A stretch of DNA of 21,172 bases from Candidatus Gastranaerophilales bacterium (lineage in GTDB: Bacteria > Cyanobacteriota > Vampirovibrionia > Gastranaerophilales > Gastranaerophilaceae). The stretch's first letter is position 1. Each line of letters begins with the position of its first letter. The notes under the pieces are model-generated. The model was not told where the DNA came from, ran no database searches, and saw only the letters and a list, made by a program, of their open reading frames with translations. The position numbers and the translations under genes were made by a program. Below, piece by piece: positions 1 to 6,990 of the stretch. The stretch lies in assembly GCA_900752845.1 (NCBI GenBank), contig CAADWU010000065.1:1-21172 (forward strand). The letters run 5' to 3'.

Positions 1-3
1 TAC

Positions 4-17
4 AATTGTATACAATT
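4..17. repeat. 14-bp perfect palindrome at window edge
   Basis: AATTGTATACAATT reads the same on both strands. It lies just past the 3' end of the minus-strand kinase-like gene and is followed on the plus strand by a T-rich run. It could be a weak AT-rich terminator stem for a plus-strand gene to the left of the window, or an operator. It also contains the direct repeat TACAATT at 1-7 and 11-17. The function cannot be decided from this window. Confidence 0.35.
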
Positions 18-24
18 TATTTTT

Positions 25-960
25 TTATTTTGAAATCCCGCCGAAATCTATAAGTTTTAAAAGAGGATTTCCGTCTTTGTCTTTAGTTACTATATAGTTT
101 GCTGGGTTGTCCATCAAATCAATGTGTTTTAAATTTAATTTTTCAAGCAGACTAAAAAAGTAGTTATATATTATTCTGTCTTCTGGATATGAATAAAATT
201 TATTTTCATATTCAAATCCTATTTTGACGTTGTTATTTTTTATTTCATAATCTCTGAAACCGTATTTTTTGTTAAGGTCTTTTATTAATTCTTTTTCTGT
301 ATTATATGATTCTTTTATATCTATCTTGGATTTATATCTTTTTAAAGGCTTAACATATTCGCTCACCATAAATCTGTTTTGTGTGTCAGCCCAGTTAGTA
401 TGCATAATATGTCTGTCTTTTAATTGTTTGTTCAACTGTAGTGCCCTTGCAAGCTCTACATATTTTCCGTCACGTTGTGTTTTGTATTTATATAATCTTG
501 GATTTAAATTACTTAAATCTTTAAATTCTTTAATGAATAAACTTTCAGCTCCTTGTGAGCCTTCCAGAATATATCCGTTTTCAATGTGTGAATAGCCTGA
601 TGTATTTATTTTTTTTATATTATAACTTTGTTTATTGGTAAGAATTTTATAATTACGTAAAATATCGGTTAGTTTAGTTGCAGCTTCTTCAGTATTTTCT
701 GATGCAGATTTTACGATTGATGCAAACTGCTGATAAATATTTTGTATTACCTCTCTTTTGCTGTTCACAAATTCAGATGCATTTAATTTTTCTATCCAGC
801 TTTTAGGAAGCTGACCTGCAATACCGTTTTTCTGAGGATGTTTGTTAAATATTTCTACAATATCTTCTTCGCAGGAATAATATTTCCTGCCGAGTTTCCT
901 GGTAATTCCGCTAGTGAAAGACGGGCAGTTATATTTATTATCTGAGTAAATGCTTATCAT
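25..960 (-). CDS. Kinase-like protein ending at a DFG motif
   Basis: This 311-residue protein is not assignable to a named family, but its C-terminus looks like the catalytic core of a protein-kinase/aminoglycoside-phosphotransferase fold. An H-x-D (His279, Asp281) lies in HIDLMDNPANYIV, and D-F-G (305-307) follows in LKLIDFGG. The spacing from Asp281 to the candidate metal-binding Asn288 is two residues longer than the usual D+5, so the catalytic Asp may be 281 or 284. The strand FIKEF near residue 143 could hold the N-lobe lysine. The chain ends four residues after DFG, so there is no classical activation segment or C-lobe helices. The N-terminus carries PSFTSG at about residues 13-18, like the F(K/T)G motif of other proteins here. 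It lies 42 bp downstream of tsaD on the same strand and may be cotranscribed. ATG start; no clear Shine-Dalgarno sequence. Kinase activity is inference. Confidence 0.7.
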   Translation of the reverse strand: MISIYSDNKYNCPSFTSGITRKLGRKYYSCEEDIVEIFNKHPQKNGIAGQLPKSWIEKLNASEFVNSKREVIQNIYQQFASIVKSASENTEEAATKLTDILRNYKILTNKQSYNIKKINTSGYSHIENGYILEGSQGAESLFIKEFKDLSNLNPRLYKYKTQRDGKYVELARALQLNKQLKDRHIMHTNWADTQNRFMVSEYVKPLKRYKSKIDIKESYNTEKELIKDLNKKYGFRDYEIKNNNVKIGFEYENKFYSYPEDRIIYNYFFSLLEKLNLKHIDLMDNPANYIVTKDKDGNPLLKLIDFGGISK

Positions 961-1002
961 ATACAGTGTAAAATGTATGAATAAATTTTTTTGCTATTTT
1001 TA

Positions 1003-2058
1003 TTATTTAACTCTTGAAAAAACTTCGACATTTACGTCATCAAACGTGTTGGTATTAAAATAAGCACAAGAAGCTACCATAGCTGCATTATCAGTACAGT
1101 ATTTCATCGGAGGTGCAAAAACTTTATAACCTTCTTTTTCCAAATCAAAAATTTTCTTTCTTATTTCAGAGTTTGCAGCAACTCCGCCTGCAATTACAAC
1201 CTGTTTGTAACTGCCTGCTTCTAAAGCTTTTTTAACTTTGTTTAAAAGTGTGGATGATACACGTTCCTGAAAACTTGCACAAATATCATTGACAGGTAAT
1301 TCTTTACCGTCAAATGATTTCACAAGTCTTAAAACAGCTGTTTTTAATCCGCTGAAGCTGAAGTTATATCCATCGACTTTTCCTTCCGGAAGTTTAAAAG
1401 CATAAGGATTTCCTTCCTGAGCAAGTTTATCAAGTCTTGGTCCGCCCGGATAGGGCAAACCAATCAGTCTTGCAACTTTATCATAAGCTTCGCCAACGGC
1501 ATCATCTATTGTTTCACCTAAAATTGTTTGTTCAGAATATGATTTAACATCAATAATCTGTGTATGTCCTCCGCTTACAAGAAGTGCCATAAACGGGGGT
1601 TTTAAATCTGTGTCAATATAGTTTCCGCAAAGGTGTGCGTTTAAATGATTTACGCCGATAAAAGGTTTATCGTAAGTTAATGCAAGAGTTTTTGTTGCAT
1701 TTAAACCAACAAGCAGACATCCGACAAGTCCGGGACCTACTGTTCCGGCAAAAGCAGTTATATCTTCAGGATTAATCCCTGCATTTTCTTTCGCCTGTTT
1801 AAAAGCTTCATCAATAACTATGTTTATGGAATCAAGATGTTCTCTTGCTGCAATTTCAGGGATTACACCGCCAAATTGTGCGTGTGTTTTAATCTGTGAT
1901 GCAACAACATTTGCTATTACTTCTCTGCCGTTTTTTACAATTGCACAGGCTGTTTCATCACAGCTGGATTCAATTGCCATAATATAATTATCATATCCGC
2001 TATCTGGTCCTATTACTACTTGTTCTTTAGAGAATAATTTGTTTTTAATATTTTTCAT
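1003..2058 (-). CDS. tsaD: tRNA N6-adenosine threonylcarbamoyltransferase TsaD
   Basis: TsaD transfers the threonylcarbamoyl group from TC-AMP to A37 of ANN-decoding tRNAs in the cytoplasm, working with TsaB and TsaE; TsaC/Sua5 makes the donor. The ASKHA-fold signature MAIESSCDET, the metal-binding HLNAH histidines, SGGHTQI, the glycine-rich GEAYDKVARLIGLPYPGGP region and the C-terminal CTDNAAM are all visible. The ATG at 2058 gives 351 residues. The frame is open to a TTG at 2079 with no better signal. The family usually begins right at the MAIESSCDET segment, so an internal ATG at 1980 (325 residues) is a real alternative. The TATAAT element ending at 2068 leaves only 9 nt to the ATG at 2058, implying an almost leaderless mRNA. 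Divergent from obgE. The identity is secure; the exact start is not. Confidence 0.96.
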   Translation of the reverse strand: MKNIKNKLFSKEQVVIGPDSGYDNYIMAIESSCDETACAIVKNGREVIANVVASQIKTHAQFGGVIPEIAAREHLDSINIVIDEAFKQAKENAGINPEDITAFAGTVGPGLVGCLLVGLNATKTLALTYDKPFIGVNHLNAHLCGNYIDTDLKPPFMALLVSGGHTQIIDVKSYSEQTILGETIDDAVGEAYDKVARLIGLPYPGGPRLDKLAQEGNPYAFKLPEGKVDGYNFSFSGLKTAVLRLVKSFDGKELPVNDICASFQERVSSTLLNKVKKALEAGSYKQVVIAGGVAANSEIRKKIFDLEKEGYKVFAPPMKYCTDNAAMVASCAYFNTNTFDDVNVEVFSRVK

Positions 2059-2063
2059 AGTAA

Positions 2064-2073
2064 TATAATTATA
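2064..2073. promoter_or_regulatory. Palindromic -10 box between tsaD and obgE
   Basis: TATAATTATA is a perfect palindrome that supplies a consensus TATAAT on both strands: 2064-2069 for obgE (plus) and 2073-2068 for tsaD (minus). Neither direction has a strong -35 at 17 bp. The start codons lie 22 bp and 10 bp from the respective -10 elements. This fits a bidirectional promoter built on -10 symmetry; transcription has not been shown. Confidence 0.5.
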
Positions 2074-2090
2074 CAACAAAGGAAATAAAA

Positions 2091-3374
2091 ATGAAATTTA
2101 TAGACAAATCTAAGATACGAGTGGTTTCAGGTCGTGGCGGTAACGGAATGGTTGCCTGGCGCAGAGAAAAATATGTTGATAAAGGCGGTCCTGCAGGCGG
2201 TGACGGCGGCAGAGGCGGTGATGTATATCTTGTCGCTGATGAAAATATGTCGACATTGATGGATTTTAAACACAAATCAGTTTTTAAAGCAGAAGCAGGC
2301 GAAAATGGCGGTATTAAAAATATGCATGGCCGCTGTGCTAAAGATTTGTTTATAAAAGTTCCTGTGGGAACGGTTGTAAAAGATATTAAAAACGGTAATG
2401 TTATTGCTGATTTGACAGAACACGAACAGAAAGTCCTTGTTGCAAAAGGCGGCAGAGGCGGCAGAGGCAATGCAAGATTTGCTACTTCACAAAAAAGAGC
2501 TCCTCAGTTTTGTGAACCTGGTGAACCGCCAATTGAACGTGAACTTTTTCTTGAATTGAAACTTATTGCAGATGTCGGTCTTTTAGGTATGCCTAACGCA
2601 GGAAAATCAACTCTTATCAGCAGGATAAGTTCAGCGAAACCTAAAATTGCTGACTATCCTTTCACAACTTTAATACCTAATTTAGGAGTTGTAAAAAAAC
2701 GTTCAGGCGATGGTTACGTTGTTGCTGATATACCGGGACTTATTGAAGGTGCATCTGAAGGTGTCGGACTTGGCCACGACTTTTTAAGACATGTTGAAAG
2801 ATGTCGTTTTCTTGTACATTTAATTGATGCAGCGGAAGAAAATCCTTTTGATAATTATGAAAAAATTAATCTTGAACTAAAAAAACATTCTGAACATCTT
2901 GCTAATCTTTATCAGATTATCGCACTGAACAAAATTGATGCTGTTAATGATGAAAAAAAATCAGAACTCATTGATAAGTTCAAAAAAGTTTCGGATAATG
3001 TATTTATGATTTCGGCTGTTACCGGTGAAAATCTGGACAAACTCACAGATTTTATGGGTGCAAAAGTTGACGAAATACCTAAAGCAGAAACGGAAATTGT
3101 TGTTGAAGAAGATTTGAATGCATACAACAACGATGACAGCAATTATGAAATATTTAAGGTTGCTAAAGATACATTTATAGTTCAAGGCGGTAAAATTTCA
3201 AGACTTGCAGGCGTTACTGACGAAAGAAATGCAGAACAGGTAATACGCCTCCAAAATATTTTAAAAGCTATGGGTGTGTTTGATGTATTATCTCAGAAAG
3301 GTATAAAAGACGGTGATACCATTATCATCGGTCATCTTGAATTTGCTTTTTATTCTGATGAAATTTACGGATAA
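2091..3374 (+). CDS. obgE: Obg-family GTPase ObgE/CgtA
   Basis: A ribosome-associated GTPase of 427 residues acting in 50S subunit maturation and growth or stress control. All three domains are present. The N-terminal glycine-rich Obg fold spans about 1-158, with runs such as GGDGGRGGD. The G domain has P-loop GMPNAGKST (about 166-174), switch I with YPFTT, switch II DIPGLIEGA (about 213) and NKID (about 280). A C-terminal OCT domain from about 350 runs through the family-typical DGDTIIIGHLEFAF. The start ATG is preceded by AAAGGAA at good spacing. A proline-rich open frame on the opposite strand only mirrors the glycine-rich codons. Likely transcribed from the palindromic -10 shared with tsaD, possibly together with the membrane-protein gene 35 bp downstream. 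TsaD and Obg both serve translation. Confidence 0.97.
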   Translation: MKFIDKSKIRVVSGRGGNGMVAWRREKYVDKGGPAGGDGGRGGDVYLVADENMSTLMDFKHKSVFKAEAGENGGIKNMHGRCAKDLFIKVPVGTVVKDIKNGNVIADLTEHEQKVLVAKGGRGGRGNARFATSQKRAPQFCEPGEPPIERELFLELKLIADVGLLGMPNAGKSTLISRISSAKPKIADYPFTTLIPNLGVVKKRSGDGYVVADIPGLIEGASEGVGLGHDFLRHVERCRFLVHLIDAAEENPFDNYEKINLELKKHSEHLANLYQIIALNKIDAVNDEKKSELIDKFKKVSDNVFMISAVTGENLDKLTDFMGAKVDEIPKAETEIVVEEDLNAYNNDDSNYEIFKVAKDTFIVQGGKISRLAGVTDERNAEQVIRLQNILKAMGVFDVLSQKGIKDGDTIIIGHLEFAFYSDEIYG

Positions 3375-3409
3375 TTTTAATAGCAAAAAATATTTTGTTC
3401 GGGTTTTAT

Positions 3410-4270
3410 ATGAGCATGCGAATAACCGGTATTAGAAATATAACTTTTCAACATAATAATTCTAAGTCAGAGACTGGAAAAAACAGTAACAGAAATTCAA
3501 AGGGAGCAAATGCTGCTCTTGGTTTGGTAACGCTGGCAGGTCTTGGTTGTGCAGTATATTATACTGTCAGAAAACCTGAGGCAGTTGTACGTGCTGAAAA
3601 TGCCAAAAAATTAATGAATAATACGCTTGCATCAATGAAAAGTGATATAGCAGAGCTTTCTGAAAAAATTGTTAAACCTTTAGCAAAAGGTAATGTAAGT
3701 GTCAGATATACAAGTAAAGCTGAAAATACACCTTTTATCAGCGAAAATTTATTTTTTAACCCTGACGGTGAACTTTTTAAAAGAGTTTATACATACATTG
3801 ACAATACAACCGGCGACAAGGTTATAAATATATACAAATGCAAAAATCCTAATGCTATGCTGGCTAAAGCTTCAGAGCTTCCTGCTGATTTGCTTGAAAA
3901 AACAATAACAATCAGCAAGAGCCCTCTAAAACCTTTGGATGCATATCAGGAAGGCGGATTTGAGGAATTGACTTATATTACGCATTCAAACGGAAAAGTT
4001 AAAACGTTACAAAAATTCTTCAATAAAAATAAAAAACTTCATGAGATGACTGTTTATAATGAAAGAAATTCTGTTGTAGAAGATGTTATCAGATACGACT
4101 TTGCATATGACAGTAACGGTAATATTGCCGGCTTTGCACGTGAAGATATTACTCAGGGTAAAGAATATGTTCCTATGTCTGTTAAAATGTTTGACGGTTC
4201 GACAGTTGAAGCAAAATATGTTGATGACCTTTATACCCCTGATTCGAAATTTAACCCTGATAATTTTTAA
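3410..4270 (+). CDS. Putative membrane-anchored protein of unknown function
   Basis: I do not recognise this 286-residue protein. It begins MSMRITGIRNITF, a polar, Asn/Ser/Lys-rich stretch follows to about residue 32, then a single hydrophobic segment (about 33-53, ALGLVTLAGLGCAVYY), then a soluble domain of about 230 residues. The soluble part contains several short asparagine-glycine turns (FNPDGELFKR, HSNGKVKTLQKF, YDSNGNIAGF). These resemble antiparallel-hairpin repeats of the YD/MORN-like kind, but not closely enough to name. The M-x-I-x-x-I N-terminus recalls the F(K/T)G proteins elsewhere in the window, though the FKG itself is missing. The start is uncertain: a TTG at 3395 and an ATG at 3416 are in frame, and no Shine-Dalgarno sequence decides. 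Follows obgE closely and is probably in its transcript. Confidence 0.65.
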   Translation: MSMRITGIRNITFQHNNSKSETGKNSNRNSKGANAALGLVTLAGLGCAVYYTVRKPEAVVRAENAKKLMNNTLASMKSDIAELSEKIVKPLAKGNVSVRYTSKAENTPFISENLFFNPDGELFKRVYTYIDNTTGDKVINIYKCKNPNAMLAKASELPADLLEKTITISKSPLKPLDAYQEGGFEELTYITHSNGKVKTLQKFFNKNKKLHEMTVYNERNSVVEDVIRYDFAYDSNGNIAGFAREDITQGKEYVPMSVKMFDGSTVEAKYVDDLYTPDSKFNPDNF

Positions 4271-4272
4271 AC

Positions 4273-4301
4273 TTGCATTTTAGTCTTTTATCAGATAAAA
4301 T
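4273..4301 (+). promoter_or_regulatory. Sigma70-type promoter, probably leaderless start
   Basis: TTGCAT (4273-4278), a 17-bp spacer and TAAAAT (4296-4301) precede the ATG at 4308 by only 6 nt. Transcription initiating at the usual distance would start at or within 1-2 nt of the ATG, giving a leaderless message. The AAGG between them would then not be transcribed as a Shine-Dalgarno sequence. The call rests on motif match and spacing. Confidence 0.5.
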
Positions 4302-4307
4302 AAGGCT

Positions 4308-5612
4308 ATGAAATGTTATAAAGCTAAGTGGATTTTAACTTCTGCGGATGAAGTTTTGAGGGATATGGCAATTGTTGTCGATGAAGGCAAAATTATTGAT
4401 ATTATCCCTAATTCAGAAGTGCGTTTTGATGAAAAATATGTCAAAGATTTGGGGAATGCTGTAATAACTCCCGGATTTATAGACTTATTAACCCAATACC
4501 AGTACACTGATATTGGTACTGCTAAACCTCAAAGCTTTAAAAATAAAATAAAAAGATTTTTTAAACTTTTCTCTTTAAAATATAATTTTGCAGGGGTTAG
4601 TCAGGAAAACTATTCACGTAAATGGGCAAGTATTTTAACAGATTATTTTACTCTTGACAGAAATGAAAAAATTGAATCTTTTAAACATGGTGTAGAAGAA
4701 TCTGTAAAAGCCGGTACTACCTGTTTTGCACAAGTTTCAAAAGAGTATAAGTATTTCGAAATTATAAACAAATTACCTGTAAAAAATTATCTTTTCTTTG
4801 AAGTTTTTGCTGACAGCAAAAACAAAAGTAAAAAGAAATTTAAGATTTTGAGAAGCAAAATTGAAGAATTAATATGGCATAAGGGTGAAAACACTCATAT
4901 AGGCGTTATGCTGAACTCAATTTCAGGTGTTCATAGAAAATCCTGGGCATTATTCTCAAAATATTGCCGTAAGCATAATATGCTTATGATGACACGTTTT
5001 GCGGAGTCACAGGACGAAATTGACTGGTTAGAACATGGCTTTTCTGATATTGATTTGCTGCATAAATTTATGGGAATGAGAAAAATTTCACCCTATGCTA
5101 AAGAACTTTCACCTGTCGATTATTTGGAAAATTTAAAAGTTTTATCAAAAAAAGTTATTGTTGCAAATGCAAATTTTGCAGATGATTTGGAAAAGCTGTC
5201 GCAAACCGGGGTAAAGTATGTTTATCAGCCATATTATAGTAGTGAAATATGCAATAAAAAACTTGATTTTAATACAATATTAAAATACTTCCCACAAAAT
5301 TTCGGTTTCTCAACACAAAGTTTTTCAAAGGAGAAAAATTTCAGTATTCTTGCAGAAGCTGTTAAAGCAAATTCAGACGGCATTTTAGATACTCATGAAC
5401 TTATAAAATATTTGACAATTTATCCTGCAAGGATTTTAAGGCTTGATAACAGCACAGGTTCTATTGAAGTAGGCAAAGATGCTGATTTTAATGTTTTTAA
5501 ACTCTTTGACGGTGAGGATTATAGTGCAATTTTGGAACATACAACTCCGTTTGCAACATATTCAAGAGGTAAAAAACTTGTTAAAGACGGAAAATTGAGG
5601 TTTAGCTTATGA
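4308..5612 (+). CDS. Amidohydrolase-superfamily homologue without metal ligands
   Basis: The 434-residue architecture is that of the ATZ/TRZ-type cyclic amidohydrolases. An N-terminal beta-sandwich half (1-54) is followed by PGFIDL, a TIM barrel, and the C-terminal return to the sandwich with GSIEVGKDADFNVF, TTPFATYSRGKKLVKDGK. The residues that bind the catalytic metal in active relatives are all replaced. The H-x-H after PGFIDL is Leu61/Gln63, the H of the H-x-AE strand is Arg230 (TRFAES), the H of the AHC-x-H strand is Asn287 (VANANF), and the Asp of the GTDS strand is Gln337 (FSTQS). It is therefore very probably not a metal-dependent hydrolase and may be a binding or regulatory pseudoenzyme. 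Its stop overlaps the next start (ATGA), which implies translational coupling. Fold assignment is strong; the role is unknown. Confidence 0.85.
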   Translation: MKCYKAKWILTSADEVLRDMAIVVDEGKIIDIIPNSEVRFDEKYVKDLGNAVITPGFIDLLTQYQYTDIGTAKPQSFKNKIKRFFKLFSLKYNFAGVSQENYSRKWASILTDYFTLDRNEKIESFKHGVEESVKAGTTCFAQVSKEYKYFEIINKLPVKNYLFFEVFADSKNKSKKKFKILRSKIEELIWHKGENTHIGVMLNSISGVHRKSWALFSKYCRKHNMLMMTRFAESQDEIDWLEHGFSDIDLLHKFMGMRKISPYAKELSPVDYLENLKVLSKKVIVANANFADDLEKLSQTGVKYVYQPYYSSEICNKKLDFNTILKYFPQNFGFSTQSFSKEKNFSILAEAVKANSDGILDTHELIKYLTIYPARILRLDNSTGSIEVGKDADFNVFKLFDGEDYSAILEHTTPFATYSRGKKLVKDGKLRFSL

Positions 5613-6025
5613 CCGTAGTTAATGAAAAATTTACTGTTAATACTCAAGGTTTTACCGATATAATTGATATTACTCAAAAGGTTAAACATGCGGTTTATAA
5701 ATATTCGCTTCAAAATGCTCAGGTAAATGTGTATGTTGCTGGGAGTACCGTTTCGATTACAAATATTGAATATGAACCTGGTTTACTTGTAGATTTGCCT
5801 CAAGCACTTGAAAAAATAGCACCTGTTGAAGCAGATTACCACCACGATGATACATGGCATGACGGAAACGGTTATGCGCATATAAGAGCATCTGTAATCG
5901 GAAATTCCACAATGGTTCCTCTAATTGACGGGGCTTTACAACTGGGACAGTGGCAGCAGATAGTGTTAATAGATTTTGATAATAAGGCTAGAACACGAAC
6001 AGTTTATGTTCAAATATTATATTAA
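5609..6025 (+). CDS. YjbQ/UPF0047 family protein
   Basis: This 138-residue protein is the full length of the YjbQ (UPF0047) family, small trimeric beta-rich proteins of uncertain physiological role for which weak thiamine-phosphate synthase activity has been described. Family features visible are the DITQKVKHAV N-terminal strand/helix, a long acidic-histidine segment (YHHDDTWHDGNGYAH, about 76-90), then GNSTMVPLIDGALQLGQWQQIVLIDFD and the closing RTRTVYVQI strand. The conserved loop that usually reads HTTxAI is here GSTVSI. The start overlaps the stop of the pseudo-amidohydrolase by 4 nt, so the two are cotranslated. The downstream pilin leader starts 18 bp after the stop and could be read from the same transcript. 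Confidence 0.88.
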   Translation: MTVVNEKFTVNTQGFTDIIDITQKVKHAVYKYSLQNAQVNVYVAGSTVSITNIEYEPGLLVDLPQALEKIAPVEADYHHDDTWHDGNGYAHIRASVIGNSTMVPLIDGALQLGQWQQIVLIDFDNKARTRTVYVQILY

Positions 6026-6030
6026 AAAGT

Positions 6031-6067
6031 AAAGGAGCAATTAATGAAAAAGTTTAGTAAAAAAGCT
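6031..6067 (+). repeat. Leader module, copy 1 (36/37 identical to copy 2)
   Basis: The block holding the ribosome-binding site AAAGGAG, the ATG and the first eight codons (MKKFSKKA) matches 11918-11954 at 36 of 37 positions. The single difference is T versus A just before the ATG. The flanks are not similar at this level. Near identity including the ribosome-binding site and synonymous positions suggests a duplicated or copied module, not chance. Confidence 0.85.
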
Positions 6068-6181
6068 GTTACGTCTATTGGAAAAGTCTTGTCAGAGCTC
6101 CAATGTGGCGGGTCAAGCGGCTACGCTTGCGGGGGGGGGCAGACTTTTAGGCTTTCCTACAAGTATTTTCAGGGGTTGTAA
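6044..6181 (+). CDS. Leader ORF of pilin locus 1, crossing a G9 tract
   Basis: A 45-residue ORF begins MKKFSKKAVTSIGKVL after a good Shine-Dalgarno sequence (AAAGGAG, 6 nt spacing) and reads through nine G residues (three Gly codons) before stopping at TAA 6179-6181. With 11 G (or 8) it would continue without a stop into the pilin frame at 6240, so its natural product may be an N-terminally extended pilin. The start shares its N-terminus with the leader at 11931. MKKFSKKA is lysine-rich like a prepilin leader and may be the original prepilin N-terminus from which the helix was separated. It is either a decoy peptide in the OFF state or a frame broken by homopolymer miscalling. Confidence 0.6.
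   Translation: MKKFSKKAVTSIGKVLSELQCGGSSGYACGGGQTFRLSYKYFQGL
6114..6139 (+). repeat. Hairpin plus G9 homopolymer (slippage site, locus 1)
   Basis: CAAGCG-GCTA-CGCTTG (6114-6129) is a perfect 6-bp inverted repeat with a 4-nt loop, followed after one C by nine G residues (6131-6139). A wider 8-bp inverted repeat, AAAAGTCT (6082-6089) and AGACTTTT (6141-6148), flanks the tract. The region is much richer in GC than its surroundings. G runs of this length are prone to polymerase slippage. Confidence 0.75.
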
Positions 6182-6203
6182 AAAGTTTGAAATCTGTTAT
6201 AAT
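6176..6203 (+). promoter_or_regulatory. Internal promoter for pilin 1
   Basis: TTGTAA (6176-6181), a 16-bp spacer and TATAAT (6198-6203) with the extended -10 TGT directly before it. The predicted start near 6210 leaves about 30 nt of 5' UTR carrying GGAG (6231-6234) 5 nt before the ATG at 6240. It gives the pilin a route to expression that bypasses the leader ORF and G tract. Confidence 0.6.
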
Positions 6204-6239
6204 AGTGATGTTAACCATTACAAAAATAGCGGAGATTAT

Positions 6240-6917
6240 ATGAACAGATTTGCATTTACTTTAGCTGAGGTATTAATTACTCTAGGAATTATAGGTGTTG
6301 TTGCAGCGTTAACTATGCCGAATTTAATAGCAAATCACAAAGCTAAACAGTTAAGAACCGCTTTTTTAAAAGGGTATTCTATGTTAACACAGGCTTATGA
6401 ACAATATCATAAAGATACTTCCTGCTCTACTACAGATTGTTTACGTTCTGGTTTCTATATGGATTTAAAGCCATATTTCAAAATTGCGAAATATTGTAAA
6501 ATTGATAATAATTTGAACGATAAAGATTGTTTTAAACGTGAGACAACTGACACTTCTTATAAAAATTTTTCTAAGACCGTTAGTGGTATTTCTACTTATA
6601 TGTTTGATGACGGTCAATTTGTTACGATTGATGGTATGCTTGTAACGTTTGAACAACAGGCTACAGGTAATAAATATGTTTTTATTGGTTTGGATACAAA
6701 TGGGCACCAAAAAGGTCCAAATGTGCTCGGGCAGGATTTATTTTTATTCCAAATAGTTAATAAAGGTGATAGAGGTTTTGTATTACCTGTCGGTGCAGAA
6801 GGTACAGCTTATAAAGGAGATACATATTGCTCTCTTACGTCGACAAATAGTGTCAACGGTTATACCTGTGCTGCAAAAGCTTTAGCAGAACAGGATTTCT
6901 TTAAGAAGCTGAAATAA
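6240..6917 (+). CDS. Type II/IV pseudopilin-like protein (pilin 1)
   Basis: A 225-residue prepilin-like protein, presumably inserted in the inner membrane, processed by prepilin peptidase and assembled into a type IV pilus or type II secretion pseudopilus. The N-terminus MNRFA is followed by FTLAEVLITLGIIGVVAA, with Glu at mature position 5 and Ala (not the usual Gly) at -1. The globular part has paired cysteines and the motif LDTNGHQKGPNVLGQDLFLF (about 153-172), shared with the other pilins here and reminiscent of a calcium-loop. The C-terminal region has GYTCAAKAL. The ATG at 6240 has a Shine-Dalgarno sequence (GGAG) and its own promoter. The frame is also open upstream through the G tract to 6078, so an extended form is possible if the tract holds 11 or 8 G. 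Confidence 0.88.
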   Translation: MNRFAFTLAEVLITLGIIGVVAALTMPNLIANHKAKQLRTAFLKGYSMLTQAYEQYHKDTSCSTTDCLRSGFYMDLKPYFKIAKYCKIDNNLNDKDCFKRETTDTSYKNFSKTVSGISTYMFDDGQFVTIDGMLVTFEQQATGNKYVFIGLDTNGHQKGPNVLGQDLFLFQIVNKGDRGFVLPVGAEGTAYKGDTYCSLTSTNSVNGYTCAAKALAEQDFFKKLK

Positions 6918-6925
6918 ATCAGCTA

Positions 6926-6954
6926 TTGAATTCCAAATATGTTTTTGTTAAAAT
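6926..6954 (+). promoter_or_regulatory. gpmI promoter
   Basis: TTGAAT (6926-6931), exactly 17 bp, and TAAAAT (6949-6954) preceded by an extended -10 TGT. Predicted start near 6961; the 5' UTR carries AGAGGGA before the ATG at 6991. No terminator is visible between pilin 1 and this promoter. Confidence 0.6.
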
Positions 6955-6990
6955 TTTTCCATAGTAACCGAAATATAAAGAGGGAAAATT

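Noticed and set aside
2059..2079. TTG start at 2079 for tsaD
   Set aside because: It adds seven residues with no signal and would require transcription to begin upstream of the visible -10.
2069..2470. Proline-rich open frame antisense to the obgE start
   Set aside because: It is the mirror of the glycine-rich Obg domain codons, has no ribosome-binding site, and matches no family I know.
979..3410. Similar AATAGCAAAAAA strings before the genes at 960 (minus) and 3410 (plus)
   Set aside because: Short, A-rich and without matching promoter elements; likely chance in AT-rich DNA.
6078..6239. Upstream start for pilin 1 at 6078
   Set aside because: No Shine-Dalgarno sequence, and it lies inside the leader module. 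ATG 6240 has GGAG and a promoter. The open upstream frame is better explained by the leader fusion.
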